In this document: in pieces, positions 49,179 through 57,427 of the stretch
Layout: each line of letters begins with the position of its first letter
Position numbering within the stretch: the stretch's first letter is position 1
Origin: JAJECS01 sp965219705
Lineage (GTDB): Bacteria; Chloroflexota; UBA11872
NCBI GenBank assembly: GCA_965219705.1
Contig: OZ244789.1
Span: forward strand, 1,178,001-1,242,000
DNA: 64,000 bases
Direction of reading: 5' to 3'
Program-made: the position numbers and the translations under genes
The notes under the pieces: model-generated
What the model saw: only the letters and a program-made list of their open reading frames with translations
What the model was told of the DNA's origin: nothing
The model's database searches: none

Positions 49179-50099
49179 TCACAGCTCGCCTTCGGCCCAA
49201 GCACGGATCAGATGGTGCGCGATGGCGAACGCTCCGGGAACGCGAAGTTCCGGGTCGGTTCCGGCCAGGGCATGCAGCACCGTGGCGCGGTCGAACCAGC
49301 GCACGGCTTGCATCTCCACGTCGTCGGGGAGCAGCTCGACCGTCAGCGCGTCGGCGTGGCAGCCGATCATTAGCGACGAGGGAAACGGCCATGGCTGTGA
49401 CGAGTGGTAGCGCACCGCGCCCACCTGGATGCCGGCCTCTTCGGCGACCTCGCGCCGGACGGCTTCCTCGATGGTCTCTCCCTGGTCCATGAACCCGGCC
49501 AGCGCCGAAAACATGCGCTGGCTCGCCAGCCGGCCGCGCGACTGTCCCAGCAGGCAGCGCTCGCCGTCCGCGACCACCACGATCACCACCGGGTCCGTGC
49601 GCGGGAAGTGCTCCGCGCCGCAATGTCCGCAGTGGCGTTGCTGGCCGGCGCGCAGCGGCGCCGTGGGCTGGCCGCACCGGCTGCAGAACTGATGACGTGC
49701 GTGCCAGTCCACATTCGCTCGCGCGTGCGCTGCGATGCCGGCCTCGGCCGCGGGTAGCAGGACCGCGGCCTCGCGCAGCTCGATAAAGCGTTGCGCGCCG
49801 CCTTCGGTCAAATCGCCGGGATGCTCCGAGACGTCCACGGCAAAGTGCGCCACGCCGTCCCCCAGCCCCAGCAGATAGCGCGGGGCGTCCACCTGCATCT
49901 CCGCCAGCCGCCGGCCCGATAACCAGGCCAAGCGCGTGGCGGCGTCGTCCCGCACCAAGACGTCCAGCCGGCGCAGCGGCAGAAAGAGGCTCTCGGGGTC
50001 CTGCTCGCGTTGGGCAATCCAGGCCGGGTCGCGCCGCTCATGCTCGACGCGGTCCAGCCGGTTCCCGCTGAAGGTGTGTGGACGAGTCACAGGCGGCAA
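49179..50099 (-). CDS. nudC: NADH pyrophosphatase NudC
   Basis: 306 residues. The zinc ribbon CSRCGQPTAPLRAG with HCGHCG, the Nudix box GFMDQGETIEEAVRREVAEE and the NudC-specific SQPWPFPSSLM are all intact. It hydrolyses NAD(H) and can remove NAD caps from RNA. The start is TTG 50099 or GTG 50090 (TRPHTFSGN); the latter suits family length. Divergent from the mutarotase gene. Confidence 0.94.
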   Translation of the reverse strand: MPPVTRPHTFSGNRLDRVEHERRDPAWIAQREQDPESLFLPLRRLDVLVRDDAATRLAWLSGRRLAEMQVDAPRYLLGLGDGVAHFAVDVSEHPGDLTEGGAQRFIELREAAVLLPAAEAGIAAHARANVDWHARHQFCSRCGQPTAPLRAGQQRHCGHCGAEHFPRTDPVVIVVVADGERCLLGQSRGRLASQRMFSALAGFMDQGETIEEAVRREVAEEAGIQVGAVRYHSSQPWPFPSSLMIGCHADALTVELLPDDVEMQAVRWFDRATVLHALAGTDPELRVPGAFAIAHHLIRAWAEGEL

Positions 50100-50140
50100 C
50101 GCATGCTGCTAATGGTCCTTACCTCGTGCTGGAGAACGTC

Positions 50141-50455
50141 ATGCCGCGCATCGCCTTTGCCCTGCCGATCAAGCCTGACAAGATCGACGCCTACCGCGAG
50201 ACCCACGCCAACGTCTGGCCCGAGCTGCTGGCAGAGAATACCGTCGCGGGCCTGCGCAACTTCACCATCGTGCTCTTCGGCCACCATGCCATCGGTCTGC
50301 TGGAGTGCGACGACTGGGAAGCCGCTTCGGAATACCTCGGCGCGTCGGAGGCTCAGCACCGCTGGCAGGAGTTTCACCAGGACATCCTCGACGTGGACAT
50401 GGGCACGGGCCTAGTACCGCTGCAGATGCTCGAGGAGCTCTTCCACCAGGACTGA
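50141..50455 (+). CDS. L-rhamnose mutarotase family protein
   Basis: 104 residues of the RhaM/DUF718 family with the motif HANVWPELLAE, the aromatic/charged HAIGLLECDDW and the late WQEFHQDIL. These enzymes interconvert sugar anomers. ATG 50141 starts right at the fold; a longer upstream frame overlaps nudC and is unlikely. No rhamnose pathway genes are nearby, so the sugar is uncertain. Confidence 0.88.
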   Translation: MPRIAFALPIKPDKIDAYRETHANVWPELLAENTVAGLRNFTIVLFGHHAIGLLECDDWEAASEYLGASEAQHRWQEFHQDILDVDMGTGLVPLQMLEELFHQD

Positions 50456-50574
50456 CGCCGCACCGAGTGGCTCAAGCCGCCGGGACGTATGTCATTCTTG
50501 ATCGCGCGCCTCGGCGCCCCGCCGTATGCGGGCTTGCGCCCGCGACCCATGTGACACGTCTCGAAGGACTCGCC

Positions 50575-52263
50575 ATGCCTCCGTTGCCGCGACCCAACAG
50601 CGCCGCCATGACCGACGGCCCGGCCCGCGCCCCCGCGCGCTCATATCTCAAATCCGTCGGCTTCACCGATGAAGACCTGCGGCGTCCCATCGTCGGCGTG
50701 GCGCACCAGTGGATCGAGACGATGCCGTGCAACTTCAACCACCGCGAGATGGCCCAGCACGTCAAGGCCGGCGTGCGGGCGGCCGGCGGCATGCCGATCG
50801 AGATCAACACGATCTCCGTCTCCGACGGCGTGGCGATGGGCACCGAGGGGATGCGCGCCTCGCTGGTGAGCCGCGAGGTCATCGCCGACTCCATCGAGCT
50901 GGCGGCCCGCGGCCACTGCATCGACGCGCTGGTCGTGCTCGTCGGCTGCGACAAGACCATTCCGGCCGGCGCCATGGTGCTAGCGCGCATGAACATTCCC
51001 GGGCTCGCCCTGTACACCGGCAGCATCGCTCCGGGCGTGCACCGCGGCCGTGACGTCACGATTCAGGACGTGTTCGAAGGCGTGGGCTCGCACGCCGCGG
51101 GTCGCATCGACGACGCCGAGCTGCTGGCCCTCGAGGACGCGGCCTGTCCCGGCGCCGGCGCCTGCGGCGGGCAGTTCACGGCCAACACCATGGCCACCGC
51201 GCTGGATTTCCTCGGGATCAGCCCGGCGGGCGCCAACGCCGTCCCGGCCACCAACGCCGCCAAGGCCCAGACGGCGGTTGCCGCCGGTGAGCTTGCCGTC
51301 GACCTGCTGCGGCGCGACGTGCGCCCGCGCGAAATCATCACCCGCGCGTCCATCGAGAACGCCATTGCCTCGGTGGCGGCCACGGGCGGCTCCACCAACG
51401 CCGTGCTGCACCTCATGGCCATTGCCCACGAGGCAGGCGTCGCCCTTGAGCTGGAGGACTTCGACCGCATCGCGGAGCGCACGCCGATCATCACCGACCT
51501 CAAGCCCACGGGCCGCTACGTGGCTTCCGACGTCTATGCCGCCGGCGGTCTGGCGGTCGTCGCCGCCGAGCTCGCGTCGCGCGACCTGCTGCATCACGAC
51601 GCGCGCAACGTCGACGGTCGCACCGTGACGGAGATCGCCGCCGCCGCGCGGCGCTCGGACGCCGCCGGCGACGTGATCACGACCATTGACGCGCCGGTCA
51701 AGGCCAGCGGCGGGCTCGCGATTCTGCGCGGCAATCTCGCCCCCGACGGCTGCGTCGCCAAAGTCTCAGGACAGGAAGAGACCCGCTTCAGCGGCCCGGC
51801 CCGGGTCTTTGACGGCGAGGCGGCCTGTTACGCGGCGCTTGAGGCGGGCCAGATCGCTCCGGGCGACTTCGTGGTGATTCGCTACGAGGGGCCGGTGGGC
51901 GGCCCCGGCATGCGCGAGATGCTCCAGGTGACCGGGGCGCTGCAGGGCGCGGGCCTGGGCGGCTCGGTGGCCCTGATGACGGACGGACGATTCTCGGGCG
52001 CCTCCCACGGCCGCATGGTCGGTCACGTCGCGCCCGAGGCCGCTCACGGGGGGGCCATCGCCATCGTGCGCGACGGCGACCGCATCACCCTCGATCCCAA
52101 GGGCCGCCGGCTCGAGGTGGCGCTGTCGGATGACGAGATTGCCGAGCGCCTGGCGGCCTGGACGCCGCCGGCGCCCCGCTACCCCGGCGGCGTGATGGCC
52201 AAATACGCCGCGCTGGTCTCGTCAGCGAGCGCGGGAGCCGTCACGAGCGTCTTTACGCCCTAG
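50575..52263 (+). CDS. ilvD: Dihydroxy-acid dehydratase
   Basis: 562 residues. The iron-sulfur cysteines lie in ETMPCNFNH, VGCDKTIPAG and PGAGACGGQFTANTM; catalytic segments GGSTNAVLHLMAIAHEAGV and MTDGRFSGASHGRMVGHVAPEA are present. It makes the 2-keto acid precursors of valine and isoleucine. ATG 50575, with GAAGGA upstream, is the normal family start. The last 70 bases recur in diverged form at 54491-54560, beyond the GPP34 and Fic genes. Confidence 0.95.
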   Translation: MPPLPRPNSAAMTDGPARAPARSYLKSVGFTDEDLRRPIVGVAHQWIETMPCNFNHREMAQHVKAGVRAAGGMPIEINTISVSDGVAMGTEGMRASLVSREVIADSIELAARGHCIDALVVLVGCDKTIPAGAMVLARMNIPGLALYTGSIAPGVHRGRDVTIQDVFEGVGSHAAGRIDDAELLALEDAACPGAGACGGQFTANTMATALDFLGISPAGANAVPATNAAKAQTAVAAGELAVDLLRRDVRPREIITRASIENAIASVAATGGSTNAVLHLMAIAHEAGVALELEDFDRIAERTPIITDLKPTGRYVASDVYAAGGLAVVAAELASRDLLHHDARNVDGRTVTEIAAAARRSDAAGDVITTIDAPVKASGGLAILRGNLAPDGCVAKVSGQEETRFSGPARVFDGEAACYAALEAGQIAPGDFVVIRYEGPVGGPGMREMLQVTGALQGAGLGGSVALMTDGRFSGASHGRMVGHVAPEAAHGGAIAIVRDGDRITLDPKGRRLEVALSDDEIAERLAAWTPPAPRYPGGVMAKYAALVSSASAGAVTSVFTP

Positions 52264-52287
52264 CCGCCCGCCACCCAGCCGCGGCTG

Positions 52288-52938
52288 CTACATGGGCGGG
52301 TGCATGGCCATCGCCAGGGACGTCTCGATATCCCAGACGGCCTGCGAGATGGCTTGCCCGATCAGGTCCAGCTTGCGCACCTGCTCGATGCGCGCGGACG
52401 TGTGCGTCAGCTCCCGCCGGGACAGCAACGCCTGGAAAATGCCGCAGGCCTCAGCCAGGCAGACGATGACGATGTCGCGCGGGTCGGGAATCTCGTCGCT
52501 GAACAGCACGCCCATGATCCGCAGCTTCACTTCGCGGTCGGCCTTGCCGTCCACGGCCGGGTAGCGCCGCGACTTGAAGACCCACAGAAAGCTCTCTTCC
52601 TGCCGCTGGAGAATGCCGTGCTCGACGAGACGCGCGAGCGAGCGCTCGCGAATCTGGTCGGAATGTCGGGCCGTTTGGTGGACCCAGTAGGCGGCGTCGC
52701 GCGTCTCGGTGGCCTGCGCGATCCGGTCGAGGGTCGGGTCGAGCAGGTCGTCGCCGACCGGCGTCGCGTCGACGAGGATGAGCTGTTTCAGGTCGGTATC
52801 GATCCGGTTCTCCAACGCCAGGTCCATCAACACCGCGCCGGCAAGGGCGCAGCGCAGCGACCAGTCGGAGACGTGCAGAAACTCCCCGCCCTCGTCGTCG
52901 AGCAGCAGCAGCATGATCTCTTCGGCAAATCGCAACAC
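52288..52938 (-). CDS. GPP34/GOLPH3-like protein
   Basis: 216 residues beginning LRFAEEIMLLLLDDEGGEFL, the hallmark of GOLPH3/Vps74-like proteins, which in eukaryotes bind phosphoinositides; bacterial members are of unknown function. Later conserved segments are ALAGAVLMDLALENRIDTDL and IAQATETRDAAYWVHQTARH. GTG 52938 was chosen because the domain begins there; the frame extends upstream to ATG 53049 through unrelated residues. It ends 25 bases from the convergent ilvD stop. Confidence 0.8.
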   Translation of the reverse strand: MLRFAEEIMLLLLDDEGGEFLHVSDWSLRCALAGAVLMDLALENRIDTDLKQLILVDATPVGDDLLDPTLDRIAQATETRDAAYWVHQTARHSDQIRERSLARLVEHGILQRQEESFLWVFKSRRYPAVDGKADREVKLRIMGVLFSDEIPDPRDIVIVCLAEACGIFQALLSRRELTHTSARIEQVRKLDLIGQAISQAVWDIETSLAMAMHPPM

Positions 52939-53100
52939 CGTCCACGCTCCTTGTCGCGCTGCATGAGGCTGGCACGTCTGCCGGTAGCATATCGCCTCCA
53001 GACGCGACGGTGTCCGAGTTGGGGTCTGCCGGACGCAGGGGGCGATCAAGCTCTTGCGCGCCTCAGCGCGTCGAGGGCGTCGGTCAGCGGCGGATCCGGG

Positions 53101-53288
53101 CCATAGTGTCCCCTGCCGATAATAAGGACGCCGCAGCGCTCCATATGTATGGCTGCCGATAATATGGCCCGGGGTGCACCCCTATAGATGCTGCTAGTGA
53201 TAACAAGGAGCCTGGCCTTCTCCATATATATCCGAAGTGATACCATGGCAATGGCACTGCCCCCATGTTGCTGGTTCCGAACATATGG
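53101..53288. repeat. Array of five 27-base palindromes at 40-41-base period before fic
   Basis: Units begin at 53101, 53141, 53181, 53222 and 53263. Each runs from CCATATG-like to ATATGG-like ends around a core CTGCCGATA, with 13-14-base unrelated gaps. The second unit has perfect ends CCATAT and ATATGG. The fifth unit contains the fic start codon. The strict period of about four helical turns puts all units on one face of the DNA, as expected for cooperative repressor binding. Too few bases separate units for a CRISPR array. Confidence 0.8.
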
Positions 53289-54490
53289 AAAGCTTCGACG
53301 CCCGAGAGGGCAGGTCCCCAGTTGAGGAGGCCACCGCAGCCGCCGGCCGGCGAGCTGGCCGCTATGTCGCCCAGCCACAAGGCTATCGGGCGTTCATGCC
53401 AACTCCCCTGCCTCCACAGCCGCCCGTGCGTCTGGAGGGTGAGTTACAGACCCTGCTTTCCCACGCCGACCAATCGCTGGGGCGCCTGGATGGCTCGATC
53501 CAGACGCTGCCCGACCCGGACCTGTTCGTGTTCATGTACGTGCGCAAGGAGGCCGTGCTCTCCAGCCAGATCGAGGGCACGCAGAGCTCCCTGCAGGACG
53601 TGCTGGCCGCCGAGGCCCGTATCCGCTCGCCGGACCGCCCGCGGGACGTTGACGAGGTCATCAACTACGTAGCGGCCATGAACCACGGTCTGGACCGCCT
53701 GCGCGAGTTGCCGATTTCCGTCCGCTTGATCCGGGAAATCCACGCCCAACTGCTGCAAGGCGTCCGCGGGTCCCGGATGCAGCCGGGCGAGTTGCGCACC
53801 AGCCAGAACTGGATCGGCCCCGCCGGATGCACGCTCAATGACGCCACGTTCGTGCCACCGCCGCATCGGGAGGTGCCCAACGCCCTGGGCGCGTTGGAGG
53901 CATTCGTCCACGGCCACAGCGAGTTGCCGGTGCTGATTCAGGTTGGGCTGATCCACGCCCAGTTCGAGACCATCCACCCGTTCCTGGACGGCAACGGCCG
54001 CGTCGGCCGCCTGCTCATCACGTTTCTGCTGTGCCAGCGGGGCATCCTGAAACAGCCGGTGCTCTACCTCTCGCACTTCTTCCGGCAGCACCGGAGCGAG
54101 TACTACGAGCGGCTGCAGACTGTGCGCGACAGCGGCGATTGGGAAGGCTGGCTGGCCTTCTTCCTGCGCGGCGCGGCCGCGGTCAGCGCCGAGGCCGCGG
54201 ATACCGTCCGGCGCATCCTCACCCTGCGGGAGGCGCATCGGTCGCTGGTCACGGAACGCCTGGGCCGCGCCGCCGCCGACGGCCACCGCGTGCTCGGCCA
54301 CCTGTACCGGCGGCCATTTCTCACCGTCGCCCACGTGCCGGAGATCACGGGGACCAACTATCCCGCCGCCAATCGCCTGGTGGCCCGGCTGGTCCGGATC
54401 GGAGTGCTGGAGGAAATCTCGGGCAGCCGGCGCAACCGCGTGTTCCGCTACGGCCCGTACTTGCGGGTGCTGGAGAGTGCCGAGGCGTGA
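53285..54490 (+). CDS. Fic-family AMP transferase with C-terminal winged helix
   Basis: 401 residues. The catalytic Fic motif HPFLDGNGRVGR is intact at about residues 231-242. The inhibitory helix motif SSQIEG (S/T-x3-E-G) is near residue 94 in the N-terminal part, so it is a class II Fic protein held off by its own glutamate. The C-terminus has a winged-helix DNA-binding domain (VAHVPEITGTNYPAANRLV). It likely AMPylates a protein and may bind the palindrome array over its start codon. ATG 53285 lies in the last repeat unit. Confidence 0.92.
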   Translation: MESFDAREGRSPVEEATAAAGRRAGRYVAQPQGYRAFMPTPLPPQPPVRLEGELQTLLSHADQSLGRLDGSIQTLPDPDLFVFMYVRKEAVLSSQIEGTQSSLQDVLAAEARIRSPDRPRDVDEVINYVAAMNHGLDRLRELPISVRLIREIHAQLLQGVRGSRMQPGELRTSQNWIGPAGCTLNDATFVPPPHREVPNALGALEAFVHGHSELPVLIQVGLIHAQFETIHPFLDGNGRVGRLLITFLLCQRGILKQPVLYLSHFFRQHRSEYYERLQTVRDSGDWEGWLAFFLRGAAAVSAEAADTVRRILTLREAHRSLVTERLGRAAADGHRVLGHLYRRPFLTVAHVPEITGTNYPAANRLVARLVRIGVLEEISGSRRNRVFRYGPYLRVLESAEA

Positions 54491-54560
54491 GGGCCAAATA
54501 CCCCGCGCTGGTCTTCTCCGCCAGCGTCGGCCGCCACCGGCACCTTCACGCCCTGGCAGC
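54491..54560 (+). pseudogene. Remnant of an ilvD 3' end
   Basis: GGCCAAATAC.CCGCGCTGGTCT matches the ilvD tail at 52197-52219 with one difference, and the similarity continues to TTCACGCCCTGG against TTTACGCCCTAG. In frame it encodes AKYPALVFSAS, compared with AKYAALVSSAS in the intact gene. It follows the fic stop codon directly and no other ilvD sequence precedes it. Confidence 0.7.
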
Positions 54561-54646
54561 CCAGGGCGAATGGTGCACAGCAATGAGCGCCGCTGCCGTA
54601 GTTCGCACGTCCCGCCCAGCCCTTGGCCGAGTGGGCGACTGCCGGG

Positions 54647-55582
54647 TCAGCGTCCGGCTACGGTGATGATCGTGAGGAACGCGTCGAGGCTCGTGAGGTC
54701 GAACTCCTCGCCGTCCTCGGTAGTCGCGACCATGCGGCGTGTGTATTCGCCGGGCGGCAGCGGCCCGCCGCTCGTCTCCGAGACGAAGTCTTCCGGCAGT
54801 GGCATGCCGAAACTCACCGACGGCGGATCGAGGAGAAAGACCTCCGTATAGGACTGGGCGCCATTGTCCAGGGTCAATGAGACTCGGGCGATGGGCTTGT
54901 TGAAGCGGCAGCCGGCGCGGTTGGCGCTGTCAGCCGCCGTGCGCAGCCGGTCGTCGAGCGAGCGCAGCACGATGCTCAGGTCGCCGCCAATCTGCGTAAC
55001 GTCACACCCGCCGATCAGTTCGACCGCGCCTGGAACGTGCAGGCCGAACTCGTAGGCGACCTCGTTGTACCGCCGATCGACGTAGGCGGCGCCGTCGTTG
55101 TATTGCCACTGTCCGATCACCCGGATGTGGTAGTCCCCGGGGTCAAGGTCGAGATCGAGCGCGGGATACGTCGGCCCCAGTCGCAGGAAATCGACCATGA
55201 GGTTCCCGTGCCGGGTGTACACCTGCGCGAACACCCTGTCCGGCCTGGTCTCGGACTCGATCCTGACGGAGATCTGGTTGCCTGGGACGGCCTCGGGGTA
55301 GGCATTGACCCCCGACCAGAGATCGTATTCGTGGCAGACGCGATCGGAGTCCTGTTCGAGGTGCCAGCAGTAGGAATGGGGCGACCCCCAGATCGACTCG
55401 CTCGGGTGGACCAGCCACATGACCGGCAGCGGCGGGACCGGCCAACTGTCCGGCCACTCCCGCGTGGTTGCCGGCGCGGCCGCGTCGCGCCCCACCGGCT
55501 GCGCTCCGCCGTCCGGGCCGCACGCGATTGCCAGCACTGCCACGCCAAGGGCCGCCAAGCAAGTCTTTAGCGCGCCTGTCAT
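54647..55582 (-). CDS. Hypothetical lipoprotein
   Basis: 311 residues with a signal peptide and lipobox (GVAVLAIACGP), an Ala/Thr/Pro spacer, then a beta-rich extracellular domain containing four cysteines that could form disulfides (CWHLEQDSDRVC and GGCDVTQIGG ... AGCRFN). No enzymatic motif is seen. Its start faces the palindrome array at 55623, so the gene and the divergent GNAT gene may share a regulator. Confidence 0.75.
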   Translation of the reverse strand: MTGALKTCLAALGVAVLAIACGPDGGAQPVGRDAAAPATTREWPDSWPVPPLPVMWLVHPSESIWGSPHSYCWHLEQDSDRVCHEYDLWSGVNAYPEAVPGNQISVRIESETRPDRVFAQVYTRHGNLMVDFLRLGPTYPALDLDLDPGDYHIRVIGQWQYNDGAAYVDRRYNEVAYEFGLHVPGAVELIGGCDVTQIGGDLSIVLRSLDDRLRTAADSANRAGCRFNKPIARVSLTLDNGAQSYTEVFLLDPPSVSFGMPLPEDFVSETSGGPLPPGEYTRRMVATTEDGEEFDLTSLDAFLTIITVAGR

Positions 55583-55622
55583 GCGAGCAATCCTAGTCCG
55601 TTGGGTCTATGTCAACGGCCAT

Positions 55623-55729
55623 CCATATGTGTCGCTGCCAGAAATTGGGCTGCAGCATTCGTCCATTTGCCATGCTGCCGACAATAGGGAGCCTTCTCGC
55701 CTGCATATTGCAGCGTCCGTGGGCCTGGA
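55623..55729. repeat. Second 40-base-period palindrome array
   Basis: Units at 55623-55649 and 55663-55689 have the same 27-base length and layout as those before fic (CCATATG ... CTGCCAGA ... TTGGG; CCATTTG ... CTGCCGACAATAGGG), spaced exactly 40 bases with 13-base gaps. A weaker third unit may start at 55703. The array is between a minus-strand lipoprotein gene and a plus-strand GNAT gene. Confidence 0.65.
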
Positions 55730-55744
55730 TCGTTGGCGACCGAC

Positions 55745-56254
55745 ATGACGGACATCGTGATCGAGTACTCCCGGCCGGGCGATTCGCACGATCAGGCGGC
55801 CCATGACCTAGCCAAAGCCCTGGGCCAGGCTGAGTACTTCACGTTTGACGCCGCGTGGCACTTGGAGACGCACACGCTGATCGCGGTCGCGTCCGGCCGT
55901 CTGGTGGGGTTTCTTCGCTTCGCCATCCAGGAGATCGGGTCCGACGGCGACCGAGCTAGCCTGACCTTTCATGGCAGGCCCATGCGCGAGGCGTACGTTC
56001 TGGCCTTTGGCGTCGCCGAAGACCAACGGCGCCGCGGTGTGGGAACCGCGCTGCAGAACGAGTTGATTCAGCGAGCCACAACCCTGGGCTGCTATCAAGT
56101 GCGTTCGCGGAGCAGTGGCAATCGCCTGGCCAATCATGCGCTCAAGCTCTCGCTTGGCTTCGGCGTCCATCCCACCAAGGCCACGGATGCCGCCGTATTT
56201 TTCGTGCTGCCCCTGCCGCATGCGGGGCGTACACGCGACGGGGCTCAAGACTAA
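55745..56254 (+). CDS. GNAT-family N-acetyltransferase
   Basis: 169 residues with the acetyl-CoA motif in FGVAEDQRRRGVGTALQNEL (Q/RxxGxG) and the downstream GCYQVRSRSSGNRLANHA helix. Substrate unknown. ATG 55745 was chosen; an in-frame TTG at 55733 would add four residues. The gene follows the second palindrome array, so it may be regulated with fic. Confidence 0.85.
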   Translation: MTDIVIEYSRPGDSHDQAAHDLAKALGQAEYFTFDAAWHLETHTLIAVASGRLVGFLRFAIQEIGSDGDRASLTFHGRPMREAYVLAFGVAEDQRRRGVGTALQNELIQRATTLGCYQVRSRSSGNRLANHALKLSLGFGVHPTKATDAAVFFVLPLPHAGRTRDGAQD

Positions 56255-56375
56255 GGGCCGCAGCTCAGCGCGCCCCGCATCTCCGGCCGATGCCGGCGTG
56301 TGGTCCTGGCCTCCCGGACCCCGCCGCACTGGCTTTATCGGTAGGCGCGGAGGTCGTGACCGGCGCCGCGAAACT

Positions 56376-57356
56376 CTAGTCGTCGCCGTTCAGCGGCTGC
56401 CCGTGGGCGTCGAGGTGTCCGATCTGCTCGAGCAGCCGCATGCTGGGCAGCACGTCGTGGATGCTGGTGAGCGGCTCGCGGCCCTCGCGCACGCAGTCTC
56501 GGAAGTCGCGGTGCAGCGCCGCCACGCCCTCGTCCAGCTGCCCGTGAGGGTCACCCGTGATGCTGGCCGCGTCGAGAATCTCGGGTGTGCCGACGCCGTC
56601 GGCGAAGACCTCGCCATACCCCGGCGGGTTCAGATAGGCGCTGATGCCGTTGCCGTGCAGCTCGATGCGGTAGTAGCGGCTGCCCGCGTGGCCGATGGCC
56701 GTGTGCACCGCCAGCGCGCCTGACGTGAAGGCGATGACGGACTGACTGCCGTTCATCCAACCGGTGTAGGCGTTGTCGGGGCGGCTGTGCACGCCATCCA
56801 ACTCACCGCCGCACACCCAGCGGATGAAGTCGATCATGTGGATGTCGCGGTCGTACATCACGTTGATCCGCAGCGACTCCGGCGGCTGCTGTGAGGGGTG
56901 CTTGTGCATGCCCGCCAGCACGAAGCGGATGGGGCCGCGCGCTTCCACGCGTTGCTTGGCGGCGCGGATCAGCGGCGTCCAGCGGCGCTGCAGCGCCACG
57001 CATGCCAGCCGGTCGTTGCGCTTGGCGGCCGCGGCGATGCGCGCCGCCTCCGTCGAGTTGGCGCCGGGCGGCTTCTCGACCATGACGTGCTTGCCCGCGT
57101 CCAGCGCGTCCACGGCCACCTGACACACGTGGTAGGGCTGCATGATGGCGTAGACCACGTCACAGTCGACCTCGTCGAGCATGCGGCGGTGGTCGGTGTA
57201 CCGCCGGGGAATGTCGTAGGCGTCCGCGGCGCTGGCCAGCCGCTCCGGATCCAGGTCGCAGACGGCCTCGAGGCTCACGTCGTCCGCAGAGGCGAGCGCG
57301 GGGTAGTGGGCGCGCGAGGCGCGCCCCCCGGCGCCGATCATCACCGCTTTGAGCAT
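56376..57356 (-). CDS. Gfo/Idh/MocA-family NAD(P)-dependent oxidoreductase
   Basis: 326 residues. The nucleotide-binding start is VMIGAGGRASRAHY, the catalytic lysine lies in the family motif HVMVEKPPGAN, and the C-terminal domain includes YDRDIHMIDFIRWVCGGE. Substrates of this family are mostly sugars or cyclitols; none can be named. ATG 57356 starts the Rossmann fold; the frame continues upstream to 57425 without conserved residues. Confidence 0.9.
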   Translation of the reverse strand: MLKAVMIGAGGRASRAHYPALASADDVSLEAVCDLDPERLASAADAYDIPRRYTDHRRMLDEVDCDVVYAIMQPYHVCQVAVDALDAGKHVMVEKPPGANSTEAARIAAAAKRNDRLACVALQRRWTPLIRAAKQRVEARGPIRFVLAGMHKHPSQQPPESLRINVMYDRDIHMIDFIRWVCGGELDGVHSRPDNAYTGWMNGSQSVIAFTSGALAVHTAIGHAGSRYYRIELHGNGISAYLNPPGYGEVFADGVGTPEILDAASITGDPHGQLDEGVAALHRDFRDCVREGREPLTSIHDVLPSMRLLEQIGHLDAHGQPLNGDD

Positions 57357-57427
57357 GGGTCGCTCCCAAACCGTCTGCCGCGCGCAGAGTCTAGTATGGA
57401 CGGCCCCGCGCCTGTGGAACGCCACCC

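Noticed and set aside
53101..53288. CRISPR array
   Set aside because: The repeats are 27 bases but the gaps only 13-14, units are imperfect, one contains a start codon, and no cas gene is present.
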